From NCBI GenBank assembly GCA_963839615.1, contig CAWIVY010000007.1:310001-374000 (forward strand): a stretch of DNA of 64,000 bases, written 5' to 3'. Of this stretch, positions 40,687 to 47,622 are shown piece after piece. Made by a program: the position numbers and the translations under genes. Source of the DNA: DASQMT01 sp963839615. Its GTDB lineage: Bacteria > Actinomycetota > Thermoleophilia > Solirubrobacterales > Solirubrobacteraceae. Below the pieces are notes generated by a model, which saw only the letters and a program-made list of their open reading frames with translations, was not told the origin of the DNA and did not search any database. Numbering within the stretch: the stretch's first letter is position 1; every line of letters begins with the position of its first letter.

Positions 40687-42311
40687 ATGCCGAAACCACT
40701 GAGCGACAACATGAAAGACGCGCTGACCAGCGTCGCGCGCGAAGCGATCAAGAGCATCGGTGACGCGCCGCCGAAGAAGAAGAGCTCGAGCCCGCTCGCG
40801 GGTCCGAAGGGCTTGGCGGCGGGCGCAGGACTCGCGGCGCTCGCGCCGCTCGCCAAGCGCGGCGTGGACGCGGTGCGCGCGAACGGCGGCGGTATGCCGA
40901 GCATGAGCATGCCGAGCATGCCGAGCCTGCCCACCCCGGCGAAGGCCGGCAGCAAGGTCGCATCCAAGGCCGGCGATCGCGTCGGCTCCAAACTGAAGGA
41001 AGCCGTGAGCTCGAAGGTCGACGAGGCCGGCGGTGCCGGCGGCCTGGCGAAGGAGGCCGCCAGCGGCCTGTTGCCGGGTGTCGGCGATGACAGTGGCGGC
41101 GGAAAGGGCGGTATGCCAGGTGTTGGGAAGGGCCGGCGGATGCCGGTGCAGCAGTCGGTTGATGTGGCGGTGCCGCTTGAGACTGCTTACAACCAGTGGA
41201 CGCAGTTTGAGGATTGGCCGGAGTTCATGCATCGCGTGACGCGTGTGTCGCAGGAGGATGACTGCTCGCTTTCGTTTGCGACCAAGATCTGGGGCAAGAC
41301 GAAGGAGTTTCAGGCCGATATCGAGACGCAGCGGCCGGATGAGCGGATCAAGTGGAGCGTGTCGCAGGGGATCACGCATTCGGGTGTTGTGACCTTTCAC
41401 GAGCTGGCGCCGCGGTTGACGCGGATCGAGGTCAATCTCGACATCGATCCGGGTTCGTTGATCGAGAAGGCGGCGCGCGGGATGCGCCATGTCAAGCGTG
41501 CGGTGCGCGCGGATCTGCATCGCTTCAAGGCGTTTATCGAGATGCAGGAGCTCGAGACGGGCGCTTGGCGCGGCGTGATCGAGGACGGCGAGCTCGTCGA
41601 GGAGCATGACGATTCCTATGACGAGGAGCGCGACTACTCCGAGGTCGAGGACCTCGGCGAGTACGGCTCCTCCGACGAGGCCGAAGACGAGCAGGAGCGA
41701 AGGACGACCAGGACGAGGACGAGCAGGACGAGGACGAGCAGGACGAGGACGAGCAGGACGAGGACGAGCAGGACGAGGACGAGCAGGACGACGGCGACGA
41801 GCAGAGCCAGCGGACGCAGCGCTTCGTGCGCCAGGCCGAGGGCTCCCGGCGCAGGTCCCCCTCGCAGGCGCGCGCGTCCGGCTCCTCGAGCCGCACCACG
41901 GGCTCGTCGAGCCGCGGATCGGGCTCCTCGAGCCGCAAGTCGAGCTCGTCGGGCTCCTCGAGCCGCAAGTCGAGCTCGTCCGGCTCCTCGAGCCGCAAGC
42001 CGAGCTCCGGCAGCGGGTCGAGCCGCAAGTCGAGCAGCTCGGGCTCCTCGAGCCGCAAGTCGAGCGGGTCGGGCTCCTCGAGCCGCAAGTCGACCTCGGG
42101 CAGCAACGGATCCGGCTCGAAGTCGCGCGCCAAGACGGCGGCGTCGTCGAAGCCGAGCTCGTCGCGTTCGTCGAAGTCGAGCTCGTCGTCGTCGGACGGC
42201 AAGAGCCGTGGCGGCAGCGCGAGCAAGCGCACGAGCAACGGCAGCGGGTCGTCGAGGAAGTCGTCGAGCTCGTCGAGCAAGAGCAAGAGCAAGAGCAGCT
42301 CGCGGAGCTAG
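40687..42311 (+). CDS. Gas-vesicle-cluster SRPBCC protein, frameshifted
   Basis: Residues 1-140 are Lys/Gly/Ser-rich with PSMSMPSMPS repeats. A SRPBCC (polyketide cyclase/START-like) domain follows at about 150-300: VDVAVPLETAYNQWTQFEDW and TKIWGKTKEFQADIETQRPDERIKWSV. The tail then becomes acidic. At about 41697 the reading frame must shift by a missing base: beyond it the protein-like continuation is DDQDEDEQ repeats and a Ser/Lys-rich tail ending at TAG 42309. Without the shift the frame runs into low-complexity Arg/Thr repeats overlapping the next gene. Similar proteins accompany actinobacterial gvp genes and are sometimes called GvpZ (my attribution, uncertain). Confidence 0.75.
41709..41783 (+). 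repeat. Five 15-bp tandem repeats encoding an acidic tail
   Basis: Units begin with CAG at 41709, 41724, 41739, 41754 and 41769 (unit CAGGACGAGGACGAG), with a degenerate sixth at 41784. The unit is a multiple of three, so copy-number change would not alter frame. A second run of about 30-bp units coding for Ser-rich RKSSSSGSSS-type repeats follows at about 41880-42100. Confidence 0.85.
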
Positions 42312-42316
42312 GCGCG

Positions 42317-42451
42317 ATGTCAGGAGTGCTCAAGGGCGCGCTCGCCAAACGCGTGTCCGGGGACAAGCCGTCCCCGGTGCACGCGGGCCTTGCGGCGATC
42401 GTCGCGGGCGCGGCGGCCGCCGTCCTCACCTACAAGTTGATGCGGAGTTAG
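42317..42451 (+). CDS. 44-aa single-helix membrane peptide in the gas vesicle cluster
   Basis: MSGVLKGALAKRVSGDK..., then one hydrophobic helix (AGLAAIVAGAAAAVLTYKLM) and a stop at 42451. It starts 5 nt after the frame-corrected SRPBCC stop and ends 18 nt before the next gene, a spacing that supports both this gene and the frame correction. Function unknown; it could anchor cluster proteins to the membrane. Confidence 0.6.
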   Translation: MSGVLKGALAKRVSGDKPSPVHAGLAAIVAGAAAAVLTYKLMRS

Positions 42452-42469
42452 GGAAGAGAGGAGGTAGCT

Positions 42470-43315
42470 GTGCCGTTTTCAGCGATGCGAAAGACCAGCG
42501 CCGATGACGTACGAAAGGTCGCGCTTGCGGCGTTGAGCACTGCGCTCGACGATGGCAAGCAGGAGGCGAAGAAGAAGCCAGGGCTCACCGGCGTGCGCGC
42601 TGTGGCGACCGGCGCCGTTCTCTACACGGCCGGCCGCGCGGCATTTGCGAGCCGCCGCTTCGTCCGCGACCACTTCAGCGAGGATTCCGACGCGCCCGAG
42701 GAGGACGAGGAGTTCGACGAGGAGGAAGAGGAGGAGCCTCAGGCCGAGGAGGACGAAGAGTTCGAGGAGGACGAGGAGGAGGAGCCTCAGGCCGGGGAGG
42801 ACGAGGACTTCGACGAGGAGGACGAGGAGGAGGAGCCTCAGGCCGGGGAGGACGAAGAGTTCGAGGAGGACGAGGAGGAGGAGCCTCAGGCCGAGGAGGA
42901 CGAAGAGTTCGAGGAGGACGAGGAGGAGGAGCCTCAGGCCGAGGAGGACGAAGAGTTCGACGAGGACGAGGAAGAGGAGCCCCAGGCCGAGGAGGACGAA
43001 GAGTTCGACGAGGACGAGGAAGAGGAGCCCCAGGCCGAGGAGGACGAAGAGTTCGAGGAGGACGAGGAGGAGGAGCCTCAGGCCGAGGAGGACGAGGACT
43101 TCGACGAGGAGGACGAGGAAGAGGAGCCTCAGGCCGAGGAGGACGAGGACCTCGACGAGGAGGAAGAGGAAGAGCCTGAGGACGAGGAGGAGAGCCGCGG
43201 CCGCTCCAGGTCGAGCCGGCGTCCCCCTGTGCACCCCGAGCACGACTCCGATGACGAGCCCGAGCTGGACCTTCCGAGCCGGCCGAGCCGCAAGCGCCCG
43301 GCCGTGCGCACCTGA
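42470..43315 (+). CDS. Extremely acidic repeat protein of the gas vesicle cluster
   Basis: 281 aa from a GTG preceded by GAGAGGAGG (42457-42465). Residues 1-70 form a short ordered part (TSADDVRKVALAALSTALDD; GVRAVATGAVLYTAGRAAFASRRFV) that may contact membrane or vesicle. Residues about 75-240 are nine near-identical 16-18-residue units around EEPQAEEDEEFEEDEE, almost wholly Glu/Asp. The end is basic (SRGRSRSSRRPP, SRPSRKRPAVRT). No family recognised. The polyacidic region suggests a counter-ion, chaperone or surface-charge role for vesicle assembly. Confidence 0.8.
   Translation: MPFSAMRKTSADDVRKVALAALSTALDDGKQEAKKKPGLTGVRAVATGAVLYTAGRAAFASRRFVRDHFSEDSDAPEEDEEFDEEEEEEPQAEEDEEFEEDEEEEPQAGEDEDFDEEDEEEEPQAGEDEEFEEDEEEEPQAEEDEEFEEDEEEEPQAEEDEEFDEDEEEEPQAEEDEEFDEDEEEEPQAEEDEEFEEDEEEEPQAEEDEDFDEEDEEEEPQAEEDEDLDEEEEEEPEDEEESRGRSRSSRRPPVHPEHDSDDEPELDLPSRPSRKRPAVRT
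42731..43180 (+). repeat. About nine 48-54-bp tandem repeats coding for acidic units
   Basis: Each unit encodes EEPQA(E/G)EDE(E/D)F(E/D)EDEE-type residues; units differ by a few silent or Asp/Glu changes. The near identity suggests recent duplication or gene conversion. Confidence 0.9.
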
Positions 43316-43333
43316 TCAGGCAGGGAGAAGGCA

Positions 43334-43555
43334 ATGGCCACGAAGGACGACGACGATCGCGACGAACTGGCGGACCGCTACAAGCAAGCCGCAGAGGACG
43401 CGTTGCAGCAGCTCGACTGGTGCATCGGCTACCTGCACGGGATCCGGAAGGTGGACATCTCCCGCGCGCTCGCAAAGAACCGGTCCTACATCCGCACGAA
43501 GCTGCTCGGCGAGGCCGAGCAGCCCGTGCCGGCACAGCAAACCGACGAGACCTGA
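43334..43555 (+). CDS. 73-aa gas-vesicle-associated protein, unknown function
   Basis: Acidic N-terminus, then a helical segment YKQAAEDALQQLDWCIGYLHGIRKVDISRALAKNRSYIRTKLLG. It lies between the acidic protein and gvpA, 18 nt and 28 nt from its neighbours. Pattern not recognised beyond its likely helical nature; the position suggests an accessory assembly role. Confidence 0.7.
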   Translation: MATKDDDDRDELADRYKQAAEDALQQLDWCIGYLHGIRKVDISRALAKNRSYIRTKLLGEAEQPVPAQQTDET

Positions 43556-43583
43556 CTTGACCCAGCGGGAGGGGAAGAGATAA

Positions 43584-44027
43584 ATGGCAGCCCACGCCTC
43601 ACCCAGCGGTTACATCGAGCGACCGCGTCCAAGCGGTCTCGCCGACGTGATCGAGATCATCCTCGACAAGGGGCTGGTGATCGACGCGTACGTGCGCGTG
43701 TCGCTGATCGGGATCGAGATCCTCACGATCGATGCGCGGATCGTGATCGCGAGCGTGGACACCTACCTGCGCTTCGCAGAGGCCGTCGGCCGGATGGACA
43801 TCGCCTCGAACGACGGGTCGCAGGGCCTGCCCGAGCTGATGGAGGGCATGACCGAAGGCGGCGCGAAGTCCAAGACGAAGGGCGCGCTCGAAGGCGCCAA
43901 GGACAAGCTGGGCATCGGCGACGACGACGACGGCGACGACGACGAGAAGAGGACGCGCAGCCGTAGCCGCAAGGCGTCGTCCTCGTCCTCTTCGTCGCGG
44001 CGCTCCCGCAGCAGCGGGAACAAGTGA
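43584..44027 (+). CDS. gvpA: Gas vesicle major structural protein GvpA
   Basis: 147 aa. The GvpA core is clear: LADVIEIILDKGLVIDAYVRVSLIGIEILTIDARIVIASVDTYLRFAEAVGRMD (about 18-72). It forms the ribbed shell of the gas vesicle. A 75-residue C-terminal extension with Lys, Asp and Ser/Arg runs is long for the family, though extended actinobacterial GvpA proteins exist. A GAGGGGAAGAG ribosome-binding site precedes the ATG. The stop overlaps gvpF (TGATG). Confidence 0.93.
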   Translation: MAAHASPSGYIERPRPSGLADVIEIILDKGLVIDAYVRVSLIGIEILTIDARIVIASVDTYLRFAEAVGRMDIASNDGSQGLPELMEGMTEGGAKSKTKGALEGAKDKLGIGDDDDGDDDEKRTRSRSRKASSSSSSSRRSRSSGNK

Positions 44028-44767
44028 TGCCCGAAGTCCACGTGCACGGCGTGGTGCCCGCGGCCGAGCAGACGGAGATCGCGGCCGCCGTCGTCCGCCG
44101 GGTCACGCACCGTGACGTCGCGGCGCTCGTGAGCGACGCCGAGCCGGGGCAGCTCGCGGCCTCGCGGGTCCTGCGCAAGCACTGGCACGTGCTCGATGAG
44201 GCGGGCGCCACCGCTACGGTGCTGCCCGTGCGGTTCGGCACCATCATGGCCGGAGACGACGCCGTCGCCGACGAGTTCCTCGCCCCGCGCCACGACGAGC
44301 TCGTCGCAGGGCTCGCCGAGCTGGCGGGCAAGGTGCAGCTCACCGTCAAGGGGTTCTTCGAGGAAGACGCGCTGATGCGGAGCGTCGTCGAGAGCTCCCC
44401 GGCGGTCGCGCGCCTGCGGGAGCGTGTGCGCGGCTTGCCCGAGGCGGCGACCTACTACCAGCGGATCGAGCTCGGGCAACTCGTCGCGGCGGAGGTCGAG
44501 CAGGCGCGCGAGCGCGACACGGCGCTCGTGCTCGAGCGGCTGGCGCCGCTCGCGGTGGCCGCCTCGCGCGAGCCGCCCGCCACGCAGGATTCCGCGGTCA
44601 ACGCCGCCTTCCTCGTCGAGCGAGAGCGTGTCGACGAGTTCAGCAGCGCCGTGGGCCGGCTCGAGCGCGAGCTCGAGGGCCGCGTGCGCATCCGCTACGT
44701 CGGGCCGCTGCCGGCGTACAGCTTCGCCGGGGACGGCGCGAACGCGGGGGAGAGCGCATGGGCCTGA
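44027..44767 (+). CDS. gvpF: Gas vesicle protein GvpF/GvpL family (copy 1)
   Basis: 246 aa. GvpF/L signatures: EAGATATVLPVRFGTIMAGDDAV in the N-terminal half and NAAFLVERERVDEFSSAVGRLERE plus RIRYVGPLPAYSF near the end. These minor proteins are needed for assembly, probably as chaperones or nucleation factors. ATG overlaps the gvpA stop; its end overlaps gvpG by 10 nt. Confidence 0.92.
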   Translation: MPEVHVHGVVPAAEQTEIAAAVVRRVTHRDVAALVSDAEPGQLAASRVLRKHWHVLDEAGATATVLPVRFGTIMAGDDAVADEFLAPRHDELVAGLAELAGKVQLTVKGFFEEDALMRSVVESSPAVARLRERVRGLPEAATYYQRIELGQLVAAEVEQARERDTALVLERLAPLAVAASREPPATQDSAVNAAFLVERERVDEFSSAVGRLERELEGRVRIRYVGPLPAYSFAGDGANAGESAWA

Positions 44768-45003
44768 TCACCGGGCTGATCACGCTGCCGCTCGCTCCCG
44801 TGCGCGGCACGGTCTGGCTGGCCGAGAAGATCCTCGAGCAGGCCGAGGGCGAGTTCTACGACGAGCGCGCGATCCAAGCACAGCTGCTGGAGATCGAGGC
44901 CGCCCGCGAGGCGGGCGAGGTCAGCGACGACGACGCCGCAGCGGCCGAGGACGTCCTGCTCGAGCGCCTGATCGTCGGGCGGGAAATAGGACGCGATGGC
45001 TGA
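44758..45003 (+). CDS. gvpG: Gas vesicle protein GvpG
   Basis: 81 aa. MGLITGLITLPLAPVRGTVWLAEKILEQAEGEFYDE and the following ELLEIEAAREAGE-like helix are typical of GvpG. It overlaps both neighbours, consistent with one polycistronic message. Confidence 0.92.
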   Translation: MGLITGLITLPLAPVRGTVWLAEKILEQAEGEFYDERAIQAQLLEIEAAREAGEVSDDDAAAAEDVLLERLIVGREIGRDG

Positions 45004-45289
45004 ATCGACGAAGAAGGACGACAGTGGGCAGCGCGCCTCGGCCGGTGACCTCACCCGGGCCGCGAAGGAGACGATCGAGGACCTCACGGGCTTCACGCCG
45101 GAGTCCGTGAGCGGTCTGCAGTGGGACGGTGAGACGTGGCTCGTCTCCGTCGACGTCTGCGAGCTGGAGCGGATCCCGAACACCACCGATGTCCTGGCGA
45201 CCTACGTCGTCCAGCTCGACGACCGCGCCGGGCTGATCGGCTACAAGCGCACCCGGCGCTTCCAGCGCGGACAAGCCGAGGAGGCCTGA
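44996..45289 (+). CDS. gvpO: Gas vesicle protein GvpO
   Basis: 97 aa. GvpO is recognised by AKETIEDLTGFTPESVSGLQWDGETWLVSVDVCELERIPNTTDVLATYVVQLD and the terminal GYKRTRRFQRG. It is required for vesicle formation in Actinobacteria and haloarchaea. Overlaps gvpG by 8 nt. Confidence 0.93.
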   Translation: MAESTKKDDSGQRASAGDLTRAAKETIEDLTGFTPESVSGLQWDGETWLVSVDVCELERIPNTTDVLATYVVQLDDRAGLIGYKRTRRFQRGQAEEA

Positions 45290-45290
45290 C

Positions 45291-45665
45291 GTGGAGGGCT
45301 CTTACCTGCCGAACCGCGCGGCCGGCAGCCTGCCGGGGCGGCCGACCAACGAGGCGAACCTCGCCGACATCCTCGAGCGGGTGCTCGACAAGGGCATCGT
45401 GATCGCCGGTGACATCCAGATCAACCTGCTCGACATCGAGCTGCTGACGATCAAGCTGCGGCTGCTGATCGCCTCCGTGGACCGAGCGCGCGAGATGGGC
45501 ATCAACTGGTGGGAGGGCGACGCGTCGCTCCAGTCGCTCGGCTCCGGCGACGAGAACGGTGGCGACGCCGGCCGGCTCGAGCGCGAGAACAAGGAGCTGC
45601 GCGAGCGGCTCGACCGGCTCGAGCGCCGGCTCGAGGCGGGCGAGGAGTCGGGTCGTGGCGGATGA
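45291..45665 (+). CDS. gvpJ: Gas vesicle protein GvpJ (GvpA-family minor shell protein)
   Basis: 124 aa from a GTG. GvpA-like core NLADILERVLDKGIVIAGDIQINLLDIELLTIKLRLLIASVDRAREMGINWWEGD. The AGDI and WWE features separate it from the main shell protein. A C-terminal coiled coil (RLERENKELRERLDRLERRLE) follows. Confidence 0.88.
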   Translation: MEGSYLPNRAAGSLPGRPTNEANLADILERVLDKGIVIAGDIQINLLDIELLTIKLRLLIASVDRAREMGINWWEGDASLQSLGSGDENGGDAGRLERENKELRERLDRLERRLEAGEESGRGG

Positions 45666-46461
45666 GCGCGCGATCTGGGTGTACTGCGTCGCGCGCCGCG
45701 AGGACCCGCTGCCCGAGCAGCTCCCCGGCGTCGATCCGGAACACGCGGTCGAGCGCATCGAGCGCGGCGACCTCGCCGCGCTGGTCAGCCGCGTGCCGCT
45801 CGCCGAGTTCGGCGAGGAGCCGCTGCGCCGCAACCTGAACGACCTTCCCTGGCTCGAGCGCGTGGCGCGCGGTCATGAGGCGGTGCTCGAGCACGCGCTC
45901 GAGCACGCGACGATCGTCCCGGCGCGGCTCTGCACGATCTTCGCTGACGAGCAGGGCGCAGGCCGCATGCTCGAGGAGCAGCGGGCGGAGCTGGGGGCGG
46001 CGCTCGACGCACTCGCCGGCCGCAGCGAGTGGTCGGTGAAGCTGCTCGTCGACGGGTCGGCGCTCGAGGCCGCGGCACGGGGAGACGAGCCGGACTCCTC
46101 GGGCGACCGGGCGGCGCCCGGCAGCGGGGCCGATTACATGCTGCGGCGGCGCGAGGAGCGCCAGCTGCGCGAGCTCACCCAGCGGATCGCGGGCGACCTC
46201 GCCGAGGATGTGCACGCCCGGCTGCGCGAGTGCGCGAGCGACGCCGTCCTGAACGCGCCCCAGAACCGCGAGCTCTCCGCGCACGAAGGCGAGATGCTCC
46301 TGAATGCGGCCTACCTCGTCGAGAACGAGGCCATCGAGCGGCTGCGCGAGGCGGTCGACGAGCTGGAGGACCGCCATCGCGGGCTCGGCGCACGGCTCGT
46401 GCTGAGCGGGCCGTTCCCGCCGTTCAACTTCGTCCCGCGGCCGCAGGCCACGCCGGCATGA
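45655..46461 (+). CDS. gvpL: Gas vesicle protein GvpF/GvpL family (copy 2)
   Basis: 268 aa from a GTG at 45655, inside the last codons of gvpJ. Contains IWVYCVARRED, NLNDLPWLERVARGHEAVLEHALEH, TIVPARLCTIFADEQ and the terminal LVLSGPFPPFNFVPR. It carries a longer middle linker (RGDEPDSSGDRAAPGS) than copy 1. Probably GvpL by position next to gvpJ. Confidence 0.9.
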   Translation: MADERAIWVYCVARREDPLPEQLPGVDPEHAVERIERGDLAALVSRVPLAEFGEEPLRRNLNDLPWLERVARGHEAVLEHALEHATIVPARLCTIFADEQGAGRMLEEQRAELGAALDALAGRSEWSVKLLVDGSALEAAARGDEPDSSGDRAAPGSGADYMLRRREERQLRELTQRIAGDLAEDVHARLRECASDAVLNAPQNRELSAHEGEMLLNAAYLVENEAIERLREAVDELEDRHRGLGARLVLSGPFPPFNFVPRPQATPA

Positions 46462-46679
46462 CCTCGACGACGATCGCACACCAGGAGGTCGCGCTCGTGG
46501 ACCTCGTGGACCGGCTGCTCGGCGGCGGCGTCGTGATCGCGGGCGACATCACGCTCTCGGTTGCGGACGTCGATCTCGTCTACGTCGGCCTGCGCGCGCT
46601 CGTCACGTCCGTGGCGACCGCCGAGGAGAAGCAGCTGCTGCCGCAGATGGGCTACTCGCTGTCGCGGGACGCGCTGTGA
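46458..46679 (+). CDS. Gas vesicle GvpS/GvpM-like minor protein (GvpA family)
   Basis: 73 aa. VALVDLVDRLLGGGVVIAGDITLSVADVDLVYVGLRALVTSV is a shortened, divergent GvpA-type core. ATG overlaps the gvpL stop and the stop overlaps the next GTG. GvpS in Streptomyces-type order or GvpM by similarity; the two are hard to tell apart from this length alone. Confidence 0.8.
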   Translation: MTSTTIAHQEVALVDLVDRLLGGGVVIAGDITLSVADVDLVYVGLRALVTSVATAEEKQLLPQMGYSLSRDAL

Positions 46680-47281
46680 TCGAGCTGCTCGCGATCACCG
46701 ACGACGCGACGCCGCCGCGGCTGCCGCTGCGCGCCGTCCGCAGCGGCGCGCTGAGCGCGCTCTGCGCGCCGGCGTTGGAGCAGGAGGTCACGCCGGAGGT
46801 GCTCTGGCGCCACGACGCGCTGCTCGAGGAGCTGATGCAGGAGCGCGACCTGCTGCCGGTGCGGTTCGGCACGCTCGTGGCCGACGAGCAGGCCGCGGCG
46901 CGCGCGATCGCCGAGCGCAGCGAGGAGCTCCTGGCCGGGCTCGAGCGCGTGCGTGGCGCCGTGGAGCTCGCGCTGCGCGTGAACCCGACCGAGGAGGAGC
47001 CGCCCGGCGAGCCCGGGACCGGGCGCGACTACCTGCGCGCGAAGATCGCCCGGCTCGAGATCGCCCGCTCGCTGCACGAGCCGCTCGCCGCGATCGCGCG
47101 CGACAGCGACGTCCAACCGGGCCGCGAGCTGCTGCGCGTCGCATATCTCGTCGACCGCGACGCGGTCGACGACTTCGTGGCGGCGGTACGGCGCCTCCAG
47201 CAGGACCACCCGCGGCTCGCGCTCCTCTGCACCGGCCCGTGGCCGCCGTACTCGTTCGCGGAGCGGAGGGATGGGCCGTGA
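46676..47281 (+). CDS. Gas vesicle protein GvpF/GvpL family (copy 3)
   Basis: 201 aa from a GTG, the shortest of the three paralogues. RDLLPVRFGTLVADEQAAARAI and VAYLVDRDAVDDFVAAVRRLQ plus LLCTGPWPPYSF mark the family. The stop overlaps gvpK by 4 nt. Confidence 0.87.
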   Translation: MIELLAITDDATPPRLPLRAVRSGALSALCAPALEQEVTPEVLWRHDALLEELMQERDLLPVRFGTLVADEQAAARAIAERSEELLAGLERVRGAVELALRVNPTEEEPPGEPGTGRDYLRAKIARLEIARSLHEPLAAIARDSDVQPGRELLRVAYLVDRDAVDDFVAAVRRLQQDHPRLALLCTGPWPPYSFAERRDGP

Positions 47282-47622
47282 GGGACGACAAGGTGCTCGC
47301 CGCCCCGCTCGACCTCGACCCGTTCGCCCGCGACGAGCTCCGCTTGGGCGACGCCCTCAGCCGGCGCGTGAACGCCGACCCCGAGTCGGTCGAGCGCGGC
47401 CTCGCTCAGCTCGTGCTCACGATCGTCGAGCTGCTGCGCCAGCTGATGGAACGTCAGGCGCTGCGGCGGATCGACGGCGGCTCGCTGTCCGACGAGCAGG
47501 TCGAGCGGCTCGGGCGGACGTTCATGGAGCTCGACCGGCGGATGGCGGAGCTGACGGAGGAGTTCGGCCTGACGGCCGAGGACCTCAACCTGGATCTGGG
47601 ACCGCTGGGGCGGCTGCTTTGA
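47278..47622 (+). CDS. gvpK: Gas vesicle protein GvpK
   Basis: 114 aa from a GTG. GvpK pattern: RVNADPESVERGLAQLVLTIVELLRQLMERQALRRID, then LSDEQVERLGRTFMELDRRMAELTEEFGL and the LNLDLGPLGRLL end. Last gene of the vesicle cluster. Its 3' end overlaps the convergent secreted-protein gene by 38 nt. No gvpN follows. Confidence 0.92.
   Translation: MRDDKVLAAPLDLDPFARDELRLGDALSRRVNADPESVERGLAQLVLTIVELLRQLMERQALRRIDGGSLSDEQVERLGRTFMELDRRMAELTEEFGLTAEDLNLDLGPLGRLL

Noticed and set aside
40687..42507. The uncorrected long frame of the SRPBCC gene running to 42507 with Arg/Thr and Pro/Arg repeats.
   Set aside because: Beyond about 41700 its composition is that of a wrong frame, it overlaps a plausible small gene and the RBS and start of the next; the other frame has normal codon use.
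42731..43180. Regularly spaced repeats that could suggest a CRISPR array.
   Set aside because: Units are contiguous, in frame, without unique spacers, and encode an acidic protein repeat; no cas gene is present.
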